From XYD12-FULL-36-8 sp964391015 (GTDB lineage Bacteria > Bacteroidota > Ignavibacteria > Ignavibacteriales > Ignavibacteriaceae): a DNA stretch of 64,000 nt. Under the pieces are notes generated by a model. It did no database searches. It had not been told where the DNA came from and saw only the letters and a list, made by a program, of their open reading frames with translations. The translations under genes and the position numbers were made by a program. This document shows positions 16,982 to 26,196 of this stretch, in pieces (the stretch's first letter is position 1; each line of letters opens with the position of its first letter). The DNA lies in NCBI GenBank assembly GCA_964391015.1, contig CAYMKU010000002.1:1-64000 (forward strand), given 5' to 3'.

Positions 16982-16983
16982 TT

Positions 16984-19900
16984 TTACAACAATTTCATTT
17001 TTACTCTGTCAATATAATAATTCTCTGGATAATGTATTGCTGGTTTTAACGGGTTAAAGGTTGAAAAGTCAAGTCCATATTTTATGAAAGATAACTTTTG
17101 ACTACTAAATCCATTATTAAAATAACCGGCTGACCATGGATTGTTAGGAACAGAATATTTGTAAAACCGATTTACTGTTTTTATCTCGTCAAATATTTTT
17201 TCTACGGAATCATATTCAAAACTTTTCGCAAATAATGACGCTATCTGCGAAATTGTTTGCCAATTTGAATACCTAAGCGGTCCGTTAATTATTTTTGTTG
17301 ACTGCTGAATTACACCATCACATCGAGTATAAGATCCCACTTGCTCCAAATAGGTTGGAGCTGGGATTACAACATCAGCTTCTTCCGATGTATTGGTAAC
17401 AAATGCATCGCATACAACCATAAACTCTACGCCATTGAAGTATTTTACATTTTCCTTTACAGCCAGAGGATCTTCGCCAAAAATCAATACTGCTTTTATT
17501 TCTGCTTTCACTAAACTTTTTGCGAGGTTTGTCGGCTTAAACAAAATTTCCAAATCTGAAGTCCACTGTTGGCTAATTCTTTTAATCTCTTGTTTCTCCT
17601 CAAACTTCACGTAGCCAGGTAAATGCGCAGGATCAACACCCATATCCATAAGTCCTGTGGAGTTGTTAAAATCTCTCACTAAAATAATTCCGTTGTTAGC
17701 TTTGCCTATTCTTCCAGTTAATAGGAGAAAATTACCAATCGCTTTAAGATCGTTGGCAGATTTATCATTTGTTGAATCAATGTTATAAATAAAAACAATA
17801 TTGGAGTTCAGGTCTCTAAGATTATTAAAAAGGGTTTCAAATTTTATTTCATCTATTCCCGAAAAATTTATTGCTTCATGAATATTGGTCCTCTCCATCA
17901 TGCTTTCTAACTCATTAAGATTTGCATTATGATTTTTAATGAAATCAGAATCAAAATAATTATTATCAATGCAGCGTTTAGTAATTCCATTTAACAAATA
18001 TGTATTTGTACCTTTTCGACTGTCAATCCAGAGATCGGCATACTTTGTCAATCTTACTTCAGATGAACTGAATAATATTAATTGAGCACCTTTCTTTTGG
18101 GCTTCCTTAATTTTAAGTTCTATCCCCAGGTTTTCTTCAGAGAGGTTTGAATTTATCACAACGATCACATTCGCATTATTCAAATCACTCATGGAAGTAG
18201 TAGAATTAGTAAATCCCATTGCCTCATCAAGACTGGCTTGCTCACCCCCGTACAAAAGATTTGAGAAACTGGAAATGTTATTCGTTTTTAATCCAGTTCT
18301 TGCAAATTTTTGCAGTGTATAAAGTTCTTCGTTTGACAGTTTTGGCGATCCAAACACGGCAACCGAATTTGGACCATATTCATCAATGATTGATTTCAGT
18401 TTATTATGAACGTAACGAAAAGTTTCCTCACGATTCGTATTTTGGATTATTCCGTTGCGCCTTATTGTATAATCCATAATTCGATTCTTGCTTAACAGAT
18501 ACCTATGCCCAAATCTACCTTTGTTACATAAATATCCTTTGTTATGAGAATCTTTGATTTCTTCGGTTTTGTTAGAGATATAGAAAATATCTTCATCTAT
18601 CTTTTTAAAATTTACTTTGCACCCAACAGAGCAAAAATTGCATATGGTTTCATAATTTTCTTTTGGCAAGGTACCAAAAATTTTGAATGGATATTTTTCC
18701 CGAATGGCTCCTGTGGGACACGCATCGATACAATTGCCGCACGATACACAATTAGTTTCCATTAAAGGTTTTTCCATAGCTGCTTTTACTATCGATTTAA
18801 ATCCACGGTTAATAAAACCCAATGCTGAAACCTTTAATATTTCAGCACATGTGCCCACACACTTGCCACAATTAATACATTTATTGGGATCAAAATATAT
18901 AAATGGATGCCTTGCATCGGTTACATATTTCTTCACTTCTCCAACATAGGATTGCTTGTCTATTTTATATTCATCGCAGTATTTTCTTAAAGTACAATCA
19001 TAGTATTCTGAACAACCACATTCCAAACATCTTCCAGTTTCACAAATCGATTGCTGTTCCGAGATTCCAAGTTCAACTTCTTTGAAATTGCAGACTCTGT
19101 CTAATATGGCAAGTTCTTCCATTTTAGCTCTGGTTAACTTATTAAATGATCCGAATTCTCTATCCAATACTTTGGCAATATTTTCCTTAACACTCACATA
19201 ATTTCCATTTTGTTTTCCAGCGCTTCCAGTTTCTAAGAAATTAATTATAGACAACGCCGCTTTTTTACCTTGTGCAATTGCAGTAATTGCAGTTAAAGGA
19301 CCTGTCACAATATCACCACCCGCAAAAACACCTGGAATTGAAGTCTCCATCGTGTTTTCATCCAAACACACAGTTCCAGATTTTTCGAGCTTGCAATTCT
19401 GATCAAATCTTAAAAATGATGGGTCTACCGACTGGCCAATAGCTCCTATTAAAAAGTCGCATTCGAGTGTAAACTCCGATCCGGGTATTGAAACAGGTCG
19501 GGGTCGTTCTCCTGCTTTTCCTTCAACCAATTCCATCTTTAAACATTCGATTGCCTTTAATTTATTATCTTTGACTATAAGTGATCTAGGATTTGTTAGG
19601 AATAGAATTTCAATTCCTTCCTTTTGAGCAGCCATAACTTCTTCTTTGCTGGCAGGCATTTCGTTTAAGCTTCTTCGATAGACAATTTTAACTTCATCTG
19701 CTCCACATCGTAATGCTGTTCGTGCGGCATCAATAGCTGTATTGCCCCCTCCAACAATAATGATTTTACCTTTCAACACCGGCACGTAGCTTAATTGAAT
19801 TTCTCTTAAGAAATCTATTCCTCTAAATACACCGTAAGTACAGTCTTCACCATCTAGCCCTAACTTTGTAGATTTGTGTGCGCCTATGGCAAGAAATGCA

Positions 19901-20742
19901 GCGTCATATCCATTTGAAACTAATTCGTTCATACTAAAATCTACACCAAGTTCCGATCCGGTTTTTACTTCAATACCTAAATCAGTAATCCATTTAATTT
20001 CAAGATCCAAAATATTTTTCGGTAGCCTGTATTCGGGAATTCCATACCTCAACATTCCACCTAACTTTGGCAGTTTTTCAAATATAGTAACTGCATATCC
20101 TTCTACTGTTAGATAATAAGCACATGATAAACCCGCTGGACCCCCTCCTATTACAGCAACTTTCTTATTCTTCTTTTCCTTGATTTCTGGGACCCATGTA
20201 TCCAAATTATCCAGATCTGCAATAAAACGTTTGAGGGCATTTACTGAAACGGGCTCATCAATAAAATTTCTTCTACATGCTGCTTCACAGTTCCTAACAC
20301 ACACTCTGCTTATTGAAAGCGGGAGTGGGTTATTTTCTTTTACAAGTCTTAAAGCTTCTTTATACCTACCAGATGAAATTAATGCAATATATGATTGGAC
20401 ATCAACTCCAGCCGGACAATTTGTCTTGCAAGGTGCGACACAATCTGCATAATGGTTTGACATTAATAACTCAAGAGCAGTTTTTCTAGTTTCAATAATG
20501 TTTTGAGTTCTTGTTTTTATTTTCATTCCAGGTGTTACAATCGTCGAACATGATGGAACGAGTCTGTTTACGCCTTCAACTTCGACAACACAAAGGGAAC
20601 ATGATGTAATATGTTCAATTCTTTGATCATAGCACAATGTCGGTATCTTATCAATCTTTTTTTCTTGTACTACATCCAATATTGTCTTTCCTGGAGCGGT
20701 GAAAAATTCTTTATCATTGATTGTAACTTTTATCGGTTCCAT
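16984..20742 (-). CDS. Fusion flavoprotein: 2Fe-2S/NuoG N-terminus, GltD-like domain, ferredoxin, degenerate molybdopterin-oxidoreductase-like domain
   Basis: 1252 aa from ATG 20742, chosen because GGAG sits just upstream; another ATG lies at 20754. Domains in order: plant/NuoG-type 2Fe-2S (LCYD, SCSLCVVEV, VPSCS; about 5-90); a NuoG-like NHYADC/APCKTNC cluster; a GltD/NfnB-like domain with CVRNCEAACRR, FAD GGGPAGLSCAYY and NAD(P) GGGNTAIDAARTA (about 120-540); a Cys-rich linker; two 4Fe-4S motifs (CINCGKCVGTC, CVSCGNCIDACP; about 660-730); and a molybdopterin-oxidoreductase-like region starting CNFCSVGCKVNF. In formate dehydrogenases the Mo ligand Cys/Sec followed by His lies after this; here the equivalent stretch reads SFSNLLYGGEQASL, lacking both, as in NuoG. 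It is probably the large subunit of a bifurcating NAD(P)H/ferredoxin enzyme. Confidence 0.85.
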   Translation of the reverse strand: MEPIKVTINDKEFFTAPGKTILDVVQEKKIDKIPTLCYDQRIEHITSCSLCVVEVEGVNRLVPSCSTIVTPGMKIKTRTQNIIETRKTALELLMSNHYADCVAPCKTNCPAGVDVQSYIALISSGRYKEALRLVKENNPLPLSISRVCVRNCEAACRRNFIDEPVSVNALKRFIADLDNLDTWVPEIKEKKNKKVAVIGGGPAGLSCAYYLTVEGYAVTIFEKLPKLGGMLRYGIPEYRLPKNILDLEIKWITDLGIEVKTGSELGVDFSMNELVSNGYDAAFLAIGAHKSTKLGLDGEDCTYGVFRGIDFLREIQLSYVPVLKGKIIIVGGGNTAIDAARTALRCGADEVKIVYRRSLNEMPASKEEVMAAQKEGIEILFLTNPRSLIVKDNKLKAIECLKMELVEGKAGERPRPVSIPGSEFTLECDFLIGAIGQSVDPSFLRFDQNCKLEKSGTVCLDENTMETSIPGVFAGGDIVTGPLTAITAIAQGKKAALSIINFLETGSAGKQNGNYVSVKENIAKVLDREFGSFNKLTRAKMEELAILDRVCNFKEVELGISEQQSICETGRCLECGCSEYYDCTLRKYCDEYKIDKQSYVGEVKKYVTDARHPFIYFDPNKCINCGKCVGTCAEILKVSALGFINRGFKSIVKAAMEKPLMETNCVSCGNCIDACPTGAIREKYPFKIFGTLPKENYETICNFCSVGCKVNFKKIDEDIFYISNKTEEIKDSHNKGYLCNKGRFGHRYLLSKNRIMDYTIRRNGIIQNTNREETFRYVHNKLKSIIDEYGPNSVAVFGSPKLSNEELYTLQKFARTGLKTNNISSFSNLLYGGEQASLDEAMGFTNSTTSMSDLNNANVIVVINSNLSEENLGIELKIKEAQKKGAQLILFSSSEVRLTKYADLWIDSRKGTNTYLLNGITKRCIDNNYFDSDFIKNHNANLNELESMMERTNIHEAINFSGIDEIKFETLFNNLRDLNSNIVFIYNIDSTNDKSANDLKAIGNFLLLTGRIGKANNGIILVRDFNNSTGLMDMGVDPAHLPGYVKFEEKQEIKRISQQWTSDLEILFKPTNLAKSLVKAEIKAVLIFGEDPLAVKENVKYFNGVEFMVVCDAFVTNTSEEADVVIPAPTYLEQVGSYTRCDGVIQQSTKIINGPLRYSNWQTISQIASLFAKSFEYDSVEKIFDEIKTVNRFYKYSVPNNPWSAGYFNNGFSSQKLSFIKYGLDFSTFNPLKPAIHYPENYYIDRVKMKLL

Positions 20743-20759
20743 GATGAACTCCATTAAAT

Positions 20760-22523
20760 TTAAATTTTTACGATAGCATCAAGCTTACATACCTCATAGC
20801 ATTTACCGCATTTATTGCACAAGTCATAATTTATAATGTGAACTTCTTTAAGCTTACCGCTTATTGCTCCAGTTGAACATGCTTTTATACATACACGGCA
20901 ACCCTTGCATAGGTCACTAACTACTCTATAAGTAACAAGTGACGGGCAACTATGGGCAGGGCATTTTTTATTAATGATGTGTGATTCGTACTCTTCCCTA
21001 AAATACTTTATTGTAGTTAATACAGGATTTGGTGCAGTCTGACCCAATCCGCAAAAACTCGCAGCTTTTATCTTTTTTGCTAGACTTTCAAGTAATTCTA
21101 TATCGCCCACATTCCCATTACCTTCAGTAATTCTTTCTAGGATTTCCAACATTCGTTTTGTTCCTATCCTGCAGAAGGTACATTTACCGCATGATTCCAA
21201 TTGTGTAAAATTCAAAAAGTATTTTGCCAGATCAACCATGCATGTTGTTTCATCTAAAACGATTAGTCCTCCTGAGCCCATGATAGCACCGGTGCTCGTT
21301 ATTTCATCATAATCAATTTTCAAATCTCCCATGCTAGCCGGTATACACCCTCCTGATGGACCTCCAATCTGTACGGCTTTAAATTTTTTATTGTTTTTTA
21401 TGCCACCACCAATATTATAGACTATCTCATTAATTGTAAGTCCCATCGGAACTTCAACAAGTCCTGTTCTTCTTATTTTCCCAGCAAGCGCAAAGACTTT
21501 CGTCCCTTTACTTTTTTGAGTTCCCATGGCACTATAGCTTTGCCAACCATGTGTAATTATCCAGGGAACATTTGCAAAAGTCTCAACGTTATTAATGTTG
21601 GTTGGTTTTCCCCACAATCCTTTTTGTGTTGGGAAAGGTGGACGGATTCGCGGGACACCTCTTTTGCCTTCGATAGATGCCATTAGTGCCGTTTCTTCAC
21701 CGCAGACAAACGCTCCAGCACCTTCTTTAATGGTTATATTGAAATTAAAGCCCTTACCACAAATATTTTCACCGAGATATCCTCTTTCACGTGCCTGTTT
21801 TAATGCAGTTCTTATTCTCTTAATTGCCAAGGGATATTCTGCACGACAATAAATAAACCCCTCATCGGAACCAATCGCATAAGCCGCAATCATCATTCCC
21901 TCAAGAACTGAATGAGGATCGCCTTCTAGAACGCTGCGATCCATAAAAGCACCAGGGTCTCCTTCATCAGCATTACAAATGATATATTTTTTTTGTGATG
22001 GTTCATTAAAAGCTAGTTTCCATTTTATTCCAGTAAGAAATCCTCCTCCCCCTCGCCCTCTCAATCCAGATTTAGTAATCACATCAATAACATCTTCTGG
22101 TAAAAAATTATTTAATACTTTTTGAAGTGCTTCGTAACCTCCTTTTTCGATATATTCATTTATTGAAAAGGGATTAATTACTCCACAATTTCTTAAAACG
22201 ATCCTGGTTTGATCCTTAAGAAATGATTCCTCTGTGCAAATATCCTTACTTCTAATCACCCAATTTTTTATTGGCTGATTATTAATAAGATGTTCGTTCA
22301 CGATTTTGCCGACTCTATCTATAGAAACCTTTGAATACAAATAGTTATCATTCTCATCTTCAATTTCAACAAGAGCTTCTTCATAACACATCCCCATACA
22401 TCCAGTTTCACACAGTTCTACCTGAAGGTGCTTATTATCAATTTCCTCCTTAAATTTATTATATATTGATTCGCCGCCTGCGGATAGACCACAAGTACCA
22501 AGACCTACTTTTACTCTTTTCAT
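20760..22523 (-). CDS. NuoF/HydB-like NADH-binding flavoprotein subunit
   Basis: 587 aa. The N-terminal thioredoxin-like 2Fe-2S domain (CGLSAGG, CETGCMGMCYEE; about 1-90) is fused to the NuoF core. The core has the NADH/FMN motifs GLRGRGGGGFLTG and CNADEGDPGAFMDRS, then the SLBB region and the C-terminal 4Fe-4S motif SCGKCTFCRIGT. Two further 4Fe-4S clusters close the protein (CKGCRVCIKAC, CNKCGKCYEVC). This three-part layout is that of HydB/HndC/StnB subunits of electron-bifurcating complexes rather than of complex I. Its start overlaps the stop of the NuoE-like gene by 4 bp (ATGA). Confidence 0.93.
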   Translation of the reverse strand: MKRVKVGLGTCGLSAGGESIYNKFKEEIDNKHLQVELCETGCMGMCYEEALVEIEDENDNYLYSKVSIDRVGKIVNEHLINNQPIKNWVIRSKDICTEESFLKDQTRIVLRNCGVINPFSINEYIEKGGYEALQKVLNNFLPEDVIDVITKSGLRGRGGGGFLTGIKWKLAFNEPSQKKYIICNADEGDPGAFMDRSVLEGDPHSVLEGMMIAAYAIGSDEGFIYCRAEYPLAIKRIRTALKQARERGYLGENICGKGFNFNITIKEGAGAFVCGEETALMASIEGKRGVPRIRPPFPTQKGLWGKPTNINNVETFANVPWIITHGWQSYSAMGTQKSKGTKVFALAGKIRRTGLVEVPMGLTINEIVYNIGGGIKNNKKFKAVQIGGPSGGCIPASMGDLKIDYDEITSTGAIMGSGGLIVLDETTCMVDLAKYFLNFTQLESCGKCTFCRIGTKRMLEILERITEGNGNVGDIELLESLAKKIKAASFCGLGQTAPNPVLTTIKYFREEYESHIINKKCPAHSCPSLVTYRVVSDLCKGCRVCIKACSTGAISGKLKEVHIINYDLCNKCGKCYEVCKLDAIVKI

Positions 22524-23029
22524 GCTTCAACTTTTATTTTTTGTTTGTTTCCAATTTCTCTTAGTGCCTTTTTAATTTTATCGCTTGTAAGATTACCGAA
22601 TGTTTCATCGTTTATCATCATCACAGGGGCTAATGAGCAACAACCCAAACATGCTACTGAAACAAGCGAGAACATACCATCATCTGAAGTTTCGCCAGTT
22701 GAAATCCCCAACTCTTCTTGAAGTACTGAGAGAACCGTTTTGGCTCCATTGACATGACAAGCCGTGCCCTCACAAATTCTTATTAAATTTTTTCCTATAG
22801 GTTTTAATCTGAACTGCGAATAAAAAGTTATTACGCCGTAAATTTCTGCTGATGGAATATTAATAAGTTCACTTATGTAGTAAATTATTTTTTCAGGGAT
22901 ATAACCGTACGAATCTTGAGCAGATTGTAGAAGAGGAATCAACGACCCGCTTTGGCGCCTTTTGTTAATAAGATCTATTTTGAAGTTCAGAATTTCTTTT
23001 TTCTCATCAAGAACATCTGTTTCTGTCAT
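22520..23029 (-). CDS. NuoE/HydC-like thioredoxin-fold 2Fe-2S subunit
   Basis: 169 aa. An N-terminal helical bundle (GSLIPLLQSAQDSYGYIP, IPSAEIYGVITFYSQF) precedes a thioredoxin-like domain with the four 2Fe-2S cysteines in CEGTACHVNGA and ACLGCCSLAP. It is the electron-entry or relay subunit partnering NuoF-type proteins. It is the first gene of the three-subunit set, with GAGGG upstream of its ATG. Confidence 0.93.
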   Translation of the reverse strand: MTETDVLDEKKEILNFKIDLINKRRQSGSLIPLLQSAQDSYGYIPEKIIYYISELINIPSAEIYGVITFYSQFRLKPIGKNLIRICEGTACHVNGAKTVLSVLQEELGISTGETSDDGMFSLVSVACLGCCSLAPVMMINDETFGNLTSDKIKKALREIGNKQKIKVEA

Positions 23030-23142
23030 TTTTTCCCTCGGTTATTGATTAAGCGATATCCACACTTTTGGTCCTTTGGAATGTATTTCTGTTCCAGTTT
23101 TTGATTTAAAGATGCACAAATAAAAAACTGGTGAAAATACTT

Positions 23143-24138
23143 TTACATTTCAAAAACATTTATTATCGGATACTCCTTTACTTTAAGAACACCTCCAAGA
23201 TTTATAATTTTATTCTCAATAATTTTATCAATCTCGCTGAATTGAGTTCCGTAAACCATAAGAATAAGATTATAACTTCCTTCAGTATAATCACAATAAA
23301 GTACATTGTCGGTCAATTTTAATATTGGATAAACCTTATCAAGCATTTCTCTGTCTACATCCAGCAAAACATATGAACAGACTGCTTTTTTTGCATCCCT
23401 AGCTTTACCCATCCCGCGCATATCTTCAAACAAACTAATACCTGCTGCATGCACAATTTCATTAATATTTTCATTCAGAACAGGTGTGCTTACTGGAAGA
23501 AATTTCGCTTCTTCAATCTCTGTCAAATCTTTAACATTCTTTTCATAGATTTCCCGACAACCATCTACAGAATCGGATTGTAGAAGGAGAAAAATATCTA
23601 TATCGCCTCGCGTAGCATCACAATACACAACATTGTCCATAAAATACAATTTGCGATAAAGGGGAAAATAGTCTGCATCATTTTTGACTTTTATCAAAAC
23701 GTAAGCAGAACACGTTTCTGTTTCCTTTTTTTCAGACTTTTCATGTTTGGAGACCTTGTCATGCTTTCCCAATACTTTACTGATCTCTTCAACTAGATCA
23801 TTTGCTGTGAATGGTTTTTCGAGCATCCCATCTTCCTTTAGATCTTCAACATCAGTCAAGTCCAACTTATCCGCATATCCAGTAATATACATAAGAGCAG
23901 AATCAGGATACTTTGATTTAATAATTTTACCTAGTTTTATGCCGTTTATGTCTGGTAAATTAATATCAACGACCACTGAATCTAGATCAATTTTATTTTT
24001 TGTGTAAAGATCTAATTTATTAAGCGCAGTAAAACCGCAATCGCATGGCTCTACATCATAGCCCAATTGGTTTAACCCTAACGAAAGTGATCTTCTAACC
24101 GATGAATCATCATCGACGAGTAAAATTCTTTTAATCAT
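23143..24138 (-). CDS. Response regulator with two AsnC/Lrp-type ligand-binding-like domains
   Basis: 331 aa. The receiver domain (about 1-125) has D9-D11, phospho-acceptor D58 in VVVDINLPD, T in YITGYAD and K in LEKPF. After a charged KSEKKET linker come two related alpha/beta modules of about 75 aa. The first opens CSAYVLIKV and includes NVVYCDATRGDIDIFLLL; the second opens CSYVLLDV and includes NVLYCDYTEGSYNLILMV. The pattern (YVL-V, then V-YCD-T-G-YDLIL) is that of the Lrp/AsnC effector-binding fold. There is no DNA-binding domain, so it may act by protein contact or ligand binding. It starts the gene set upstream of nuoE and follows AAGGAGA and a candidate sigma-54 site. Confidence 0.8.
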   Translation of the reverse strand: MIKRILLVDDDSSVRRSLSLGLNQLGYDVEPCDCGFTALNKLDLYTKNKIDLDSVVVDINLPDINGIKLGKIIKSKYPDSALMYITGYADKLDLTDVEDLKEDGMLEKPFTANDLVEEISKVLGKHDKVSKHEKSEKKETETCSAYVLIKVKNDADYFPLYRKLYFMDNVVYCDATRGDIDIFLLLQSDSVDGCREIYEKNVKDLTEIEEAKFLPVSTPVLNENINEIVHAAGISLFEDMRGMGKARDAKKAVCSYVLLDVDREMLDKVYPILKLTDNVLYCDYTEGSYNLILMVYGTQFSEIDKIIENKIINLGGVLKVKEYPIINVFEM

Positions 24139-24175
24139 TTTATCTCCTTTTATTTTCTTATTTCTTGAATAACAT

Positions 24176-24192
24176 AGCCAAGTGACATGCCA
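24176..24192 (-). promoter_or_regulatory. Candidate sigma-54 (-24/-12) promoter
   Basis: Read on the minus strand: TGGCATGTCACTTGGCT. The -24 element TGGCAT and TTG of the -12 element have the correct 10-bp spacing between GG and the next dinucleotide, but that dinucleotide is GG rather than the usual GC. It lies about 38 bp upstream of the REC-AsnC start codon, and a sigma-54 activator gene closes the same gene cluster. Confidence 0.42.
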
Positions 24193-24475
24193 ATGAAAAA
24201 ATGCTTAATATTTGCAAAAAGTGATGTGGCTTTCCAAATAATTTTTTTTGTTGTAAAAAACTTGAACAGCTATTAATAAAATTTTTAATTTTCCAATAAT
24301 TTGGTGTTAAAAGTTTTAGCGTTCAAGAAAAATTAAGCGGAGTAAACACTTACATCCTCAAAAATTTATTTACTTCCCACTGTATGATTAAGCATACAAC
24401 ATCTATTAAGAGATAAAGTACATAAAGAGACAAAGAGGTATGGTTTATATATTTGGTGAGCTTGGAATTTTGTGG

Positions 24476-24533
24476 AAAATAAAAAAGCTGAAAACAATGA
24501 GTTTTCAGCTTCTGTAGTCGGTGTAGCGGGGGC
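24476..24533 (-). repeat. Direct repeat: tRNA-fMet 3'-end fragment plus terminator (left copy)
   Basis: About 50 of 58 positions match 56180-56237 without gaps, in the same orientation. It includes the exact last bases of the initiator tRNA acceptor strand (plus-strand GTGTAGCGGGGGC) but no more of the tRNA. The matching copy at the right is attached to the intact tRNA. This is the signature of integration at a tRNA 3' end, or of a decayed tRNA duplicate. Confidence 0.7.
24485..24511 (-). terminator. Rho-independent terminator (minus strand)
   Basis: An 11-bp perfect stem, AAGCTGAAAAC (24485-24495) and GTTTTCAGCTT (24501-24511), with a 5-nt loop is followed on the minus strand by TTTTATTTT. 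It is the nearest clear terminator downstream of the poly-gamma-glutamate genes. Compared with the tRNA-linked copy, one T-A pair replaces a C-G pair (a compensatory change), which supports function. Confidence 0.8.
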
Positions 24534-24805
24534 CCAAACCAATCACTGAAGAACCTTGAAATTTTTCTAAAAATCAATATTCTTTTACTCTTAAATTTAT
24601 AAATGACTAAAATGCCGTGCCAAGAAAAATTACTGGAGTAGATAAAATAATTTGCTTGCTTCACCGAAAACTCAGGAAATTCTGGAAACTCCGTTCCAGT
24701 TTATCAACAATAAAAATTTAAGAATATGATTTCCATTAACCTATACTTGGCAAGTATTAATTTTTGAAAGTTGCTTCGCTTTACGCTTCAGCAATGTTTT
24801 ACCGC

Positions 24806-25759
24806 TCAAAATCGCTTTGATGTTTGTTTGACTTTTCCAATAACCAAACCATTGTGAGCAGCTAGGTCACGGATGTTCAATAAGTGTATGACAGGTATCC
24901 CCCTTTCATAAATTCTTGATATAATTCCTTTGAGTTTATGATCACAAACGGAATAGTTGTTCCATTCGCCTGTTGGTAGTACAGGTGAATGGGCACATGC
25001 ACCTATTGCTGCTTGATTTCCGCCAACATTGATTAACAAAGAAATGTTTTTATTTAGCAGATAATTCATTTTGAAAGAAATTGACTCTTCCAAAGATGAT
25101 GGGACATATAATTCTTGCGAGTTTCTTTTAACAGAGGATTTTAGCTCTTCGATTCCTTCATCTGGCATTCCTTCTCCCACATCATTTTCTCCGCCTAAAG
25201 TAATAATTGACGATGAAAAATTTCCACAGCCTCTCTCTCTTAACCATGTTTCATAATCTATCCATGTTGCTTCGGGTTCATTGGCACCATATGTTGATGA
25301 ACCAAGTGAACTTATTAAAACCACCCCTGCTCCTATTATTTGAATTGCTGCTAACGAGCATATTGCAAGTGACGGAAAAGAACCGGATATAATAACTCCA
25401 ACTGTTTTAGTAGAATCAATTTTATTTTCCACTAACCATCTATAAATTATACTTGCAAATTTGGGATTTAACGATGTTTCTTTCGCCTCTAATGATCCGA
25501 GTGTGGTTGTAATATATGAATATTCCTTACCAAGCAATGCTCCGTGCTCAATTTGTTTCCCTTCAGAAAAAGATATTCCTTTTTCCATTTTCGCTTTTTC
25601 AATAATATTGAACCACTCTTCGGTTAATTTCGCAGCAGCTTTTTCGCCTTTTTCGGAATATGTATTTTTCGAATAAAAGTGGAGTTGGATTGTTACAGTA
25701 GCAACAAGCAAAATGGAAAATATTACTAACAATTTGGAGTGGCTCATGTTCTTATTCAC
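24806..25759 (-). CDS. pgsW: Poly-gamma-glutamate system protein (PgsW-type)
   Basis: 317 aa from a GTG that overlaps the pgsC stop (GTGA); an ATG at 25747 is the alternative. One N-terminal membrane anchor (LLVIFSILLVATVTIQLHF) precedes an extracytoplasmic alpha/beta domain. Recognisable stretches are KTVGVIISGSFPSLAI, LISSLGSSTYGANEPEATWIDYE, TLGGENDVGEGM and LINVGGNQAAIGACAHS. This matches the family called poly-gamma-glutamate system protein, which accompanies PgsB and PgsC in diverse bacteria and is thought to work in polymer assembly or export. Last gene of a tightly packed operon. Confidence 0.85.
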   Translation of the reverse strand: MNKNMSHSKLLVIFSILLVATVTIQLHFYSKNTYSEKGEKAAAKLTEEWFNIIEKAKMEKGISFSEGKQIEHGALLGKEYSYITTTLGSLEAKETSLNPKFASIIYRWLVENKIDSTKTVGVIISGSFPSLAICSLAAIQIIGAGVVLISSLGSSTYGANEPEATWIDYETWLRERGCGNFSSSIITLGGENDVGEGMPDEGIEELKSSVKRNSQELYVPSSLEESISFKMNYLLNKNISLLINVGGNQAAIGACAHSPVLPTGEWNNYSVCDHKLKGIISRIYERGIPVIHLLNIRDLAAHNGLVIGKVKQTSKRF

Positions 25760-26196
25760 ACGATTACTCTTTCAAGAATGAACAAAACTAAGAAAGTTAA
25801 ACATGTTACTATACCAAGACTCAAGATTGTTTTGGGAGGTTTTTGTCTAACCATTTCATTGGCTATTAATCCTGGAATTATATATCCTACTGAAACAAGC
25901 TCAAAAGGTAATACTAAATTTGGTTGAAGAAACGTTTCGACGATTATCTTGATTGAAAATCCTAGTAGTAACGCAAGGAGAAATCTCCTTCGCCCGTAAA
26001 GTATAAATCTTTTAATTAAGAACTCAAGAATTAACCAAGCTATTAATGATATTAAAACAGTTATTAAAATGCGATCGGGATTTCTAACAAATAAAGATAG
26101 ATAACCCGGAGTCACTACACCACCTGGTGACAAATCAAATTTTTCATAAAAAATCATTCCAATTAATAATCCGATAATCAATGCTTCTGTTATCAA
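25756..26196 (-). CDS. pgsC: Poly-gamma-glutamate biosynthesis protein PgsC/CapC
   Basis: 146 aa from a TTG that overlaps the pgsB stop by 4 bp, with AGAAGG upstream. Almost entirely membrane-embedded, about four to five helices (ALIIGLLIGMIFYEKF, ILITVLISLIAWLILEFLI, FLLALLLGFSIKIIVE, TILSLGIVTCLTFLVLFI). Family signatures SPGGVVTPGYLSLF and SVGYIIPGLIANEM are present. PgsC forms the membrane part of the gamma-glutamyl polymerase with PgsB. Length is normal for the family. Confidence 0.93.
   Translation of the reverse strand: MITEALIIGLLIGMIFYEKFDLSPGGVVTPGYLSLFVRNPDRILITVLISLIAWLILEFLIKRFILYGRRRFLLALLLGFSIKIIVETFLQPNLVLPFELVSVGYIIPGLIANEMVRQKPPKTILSLGIVTCLTFLVLFILERVIV

Larger units (their letters stand above)
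24139..24805. other. 667-bp intergenic region at the left border of the putative island
   Basis: No convincing gene; an open frame of 104 codons on the minus strand runs through the terminator and tRNA fragment and is rejected. From left to right it holds a candidate sigma-54 promoter, an AT-rich stretch, a 58-bp copy of the tRNA-fMet 3' end with terminator, and a 15-nt odd palindrome ATACTTGGCAAGTAT at 24743-24757 that could be an operator. Confidence 0.5.

Noticed and set aside
16984..20742. Catalytic formate dehydrogenase or hydrogenase
   Set aside because: The C-terminal domain lacks the Cys/Sec and His pair near the molybdenum, and there is no H-cluster (no TSCCP- or PCxxK-type motif) anywhere in the three subunits.
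24350..24664. 104-codon open frame on the minus strand
   Set aside because: It runs through the terminator and the tRNA 3' fragment, has no ribosome-binding site and no recognisable protein pattern.
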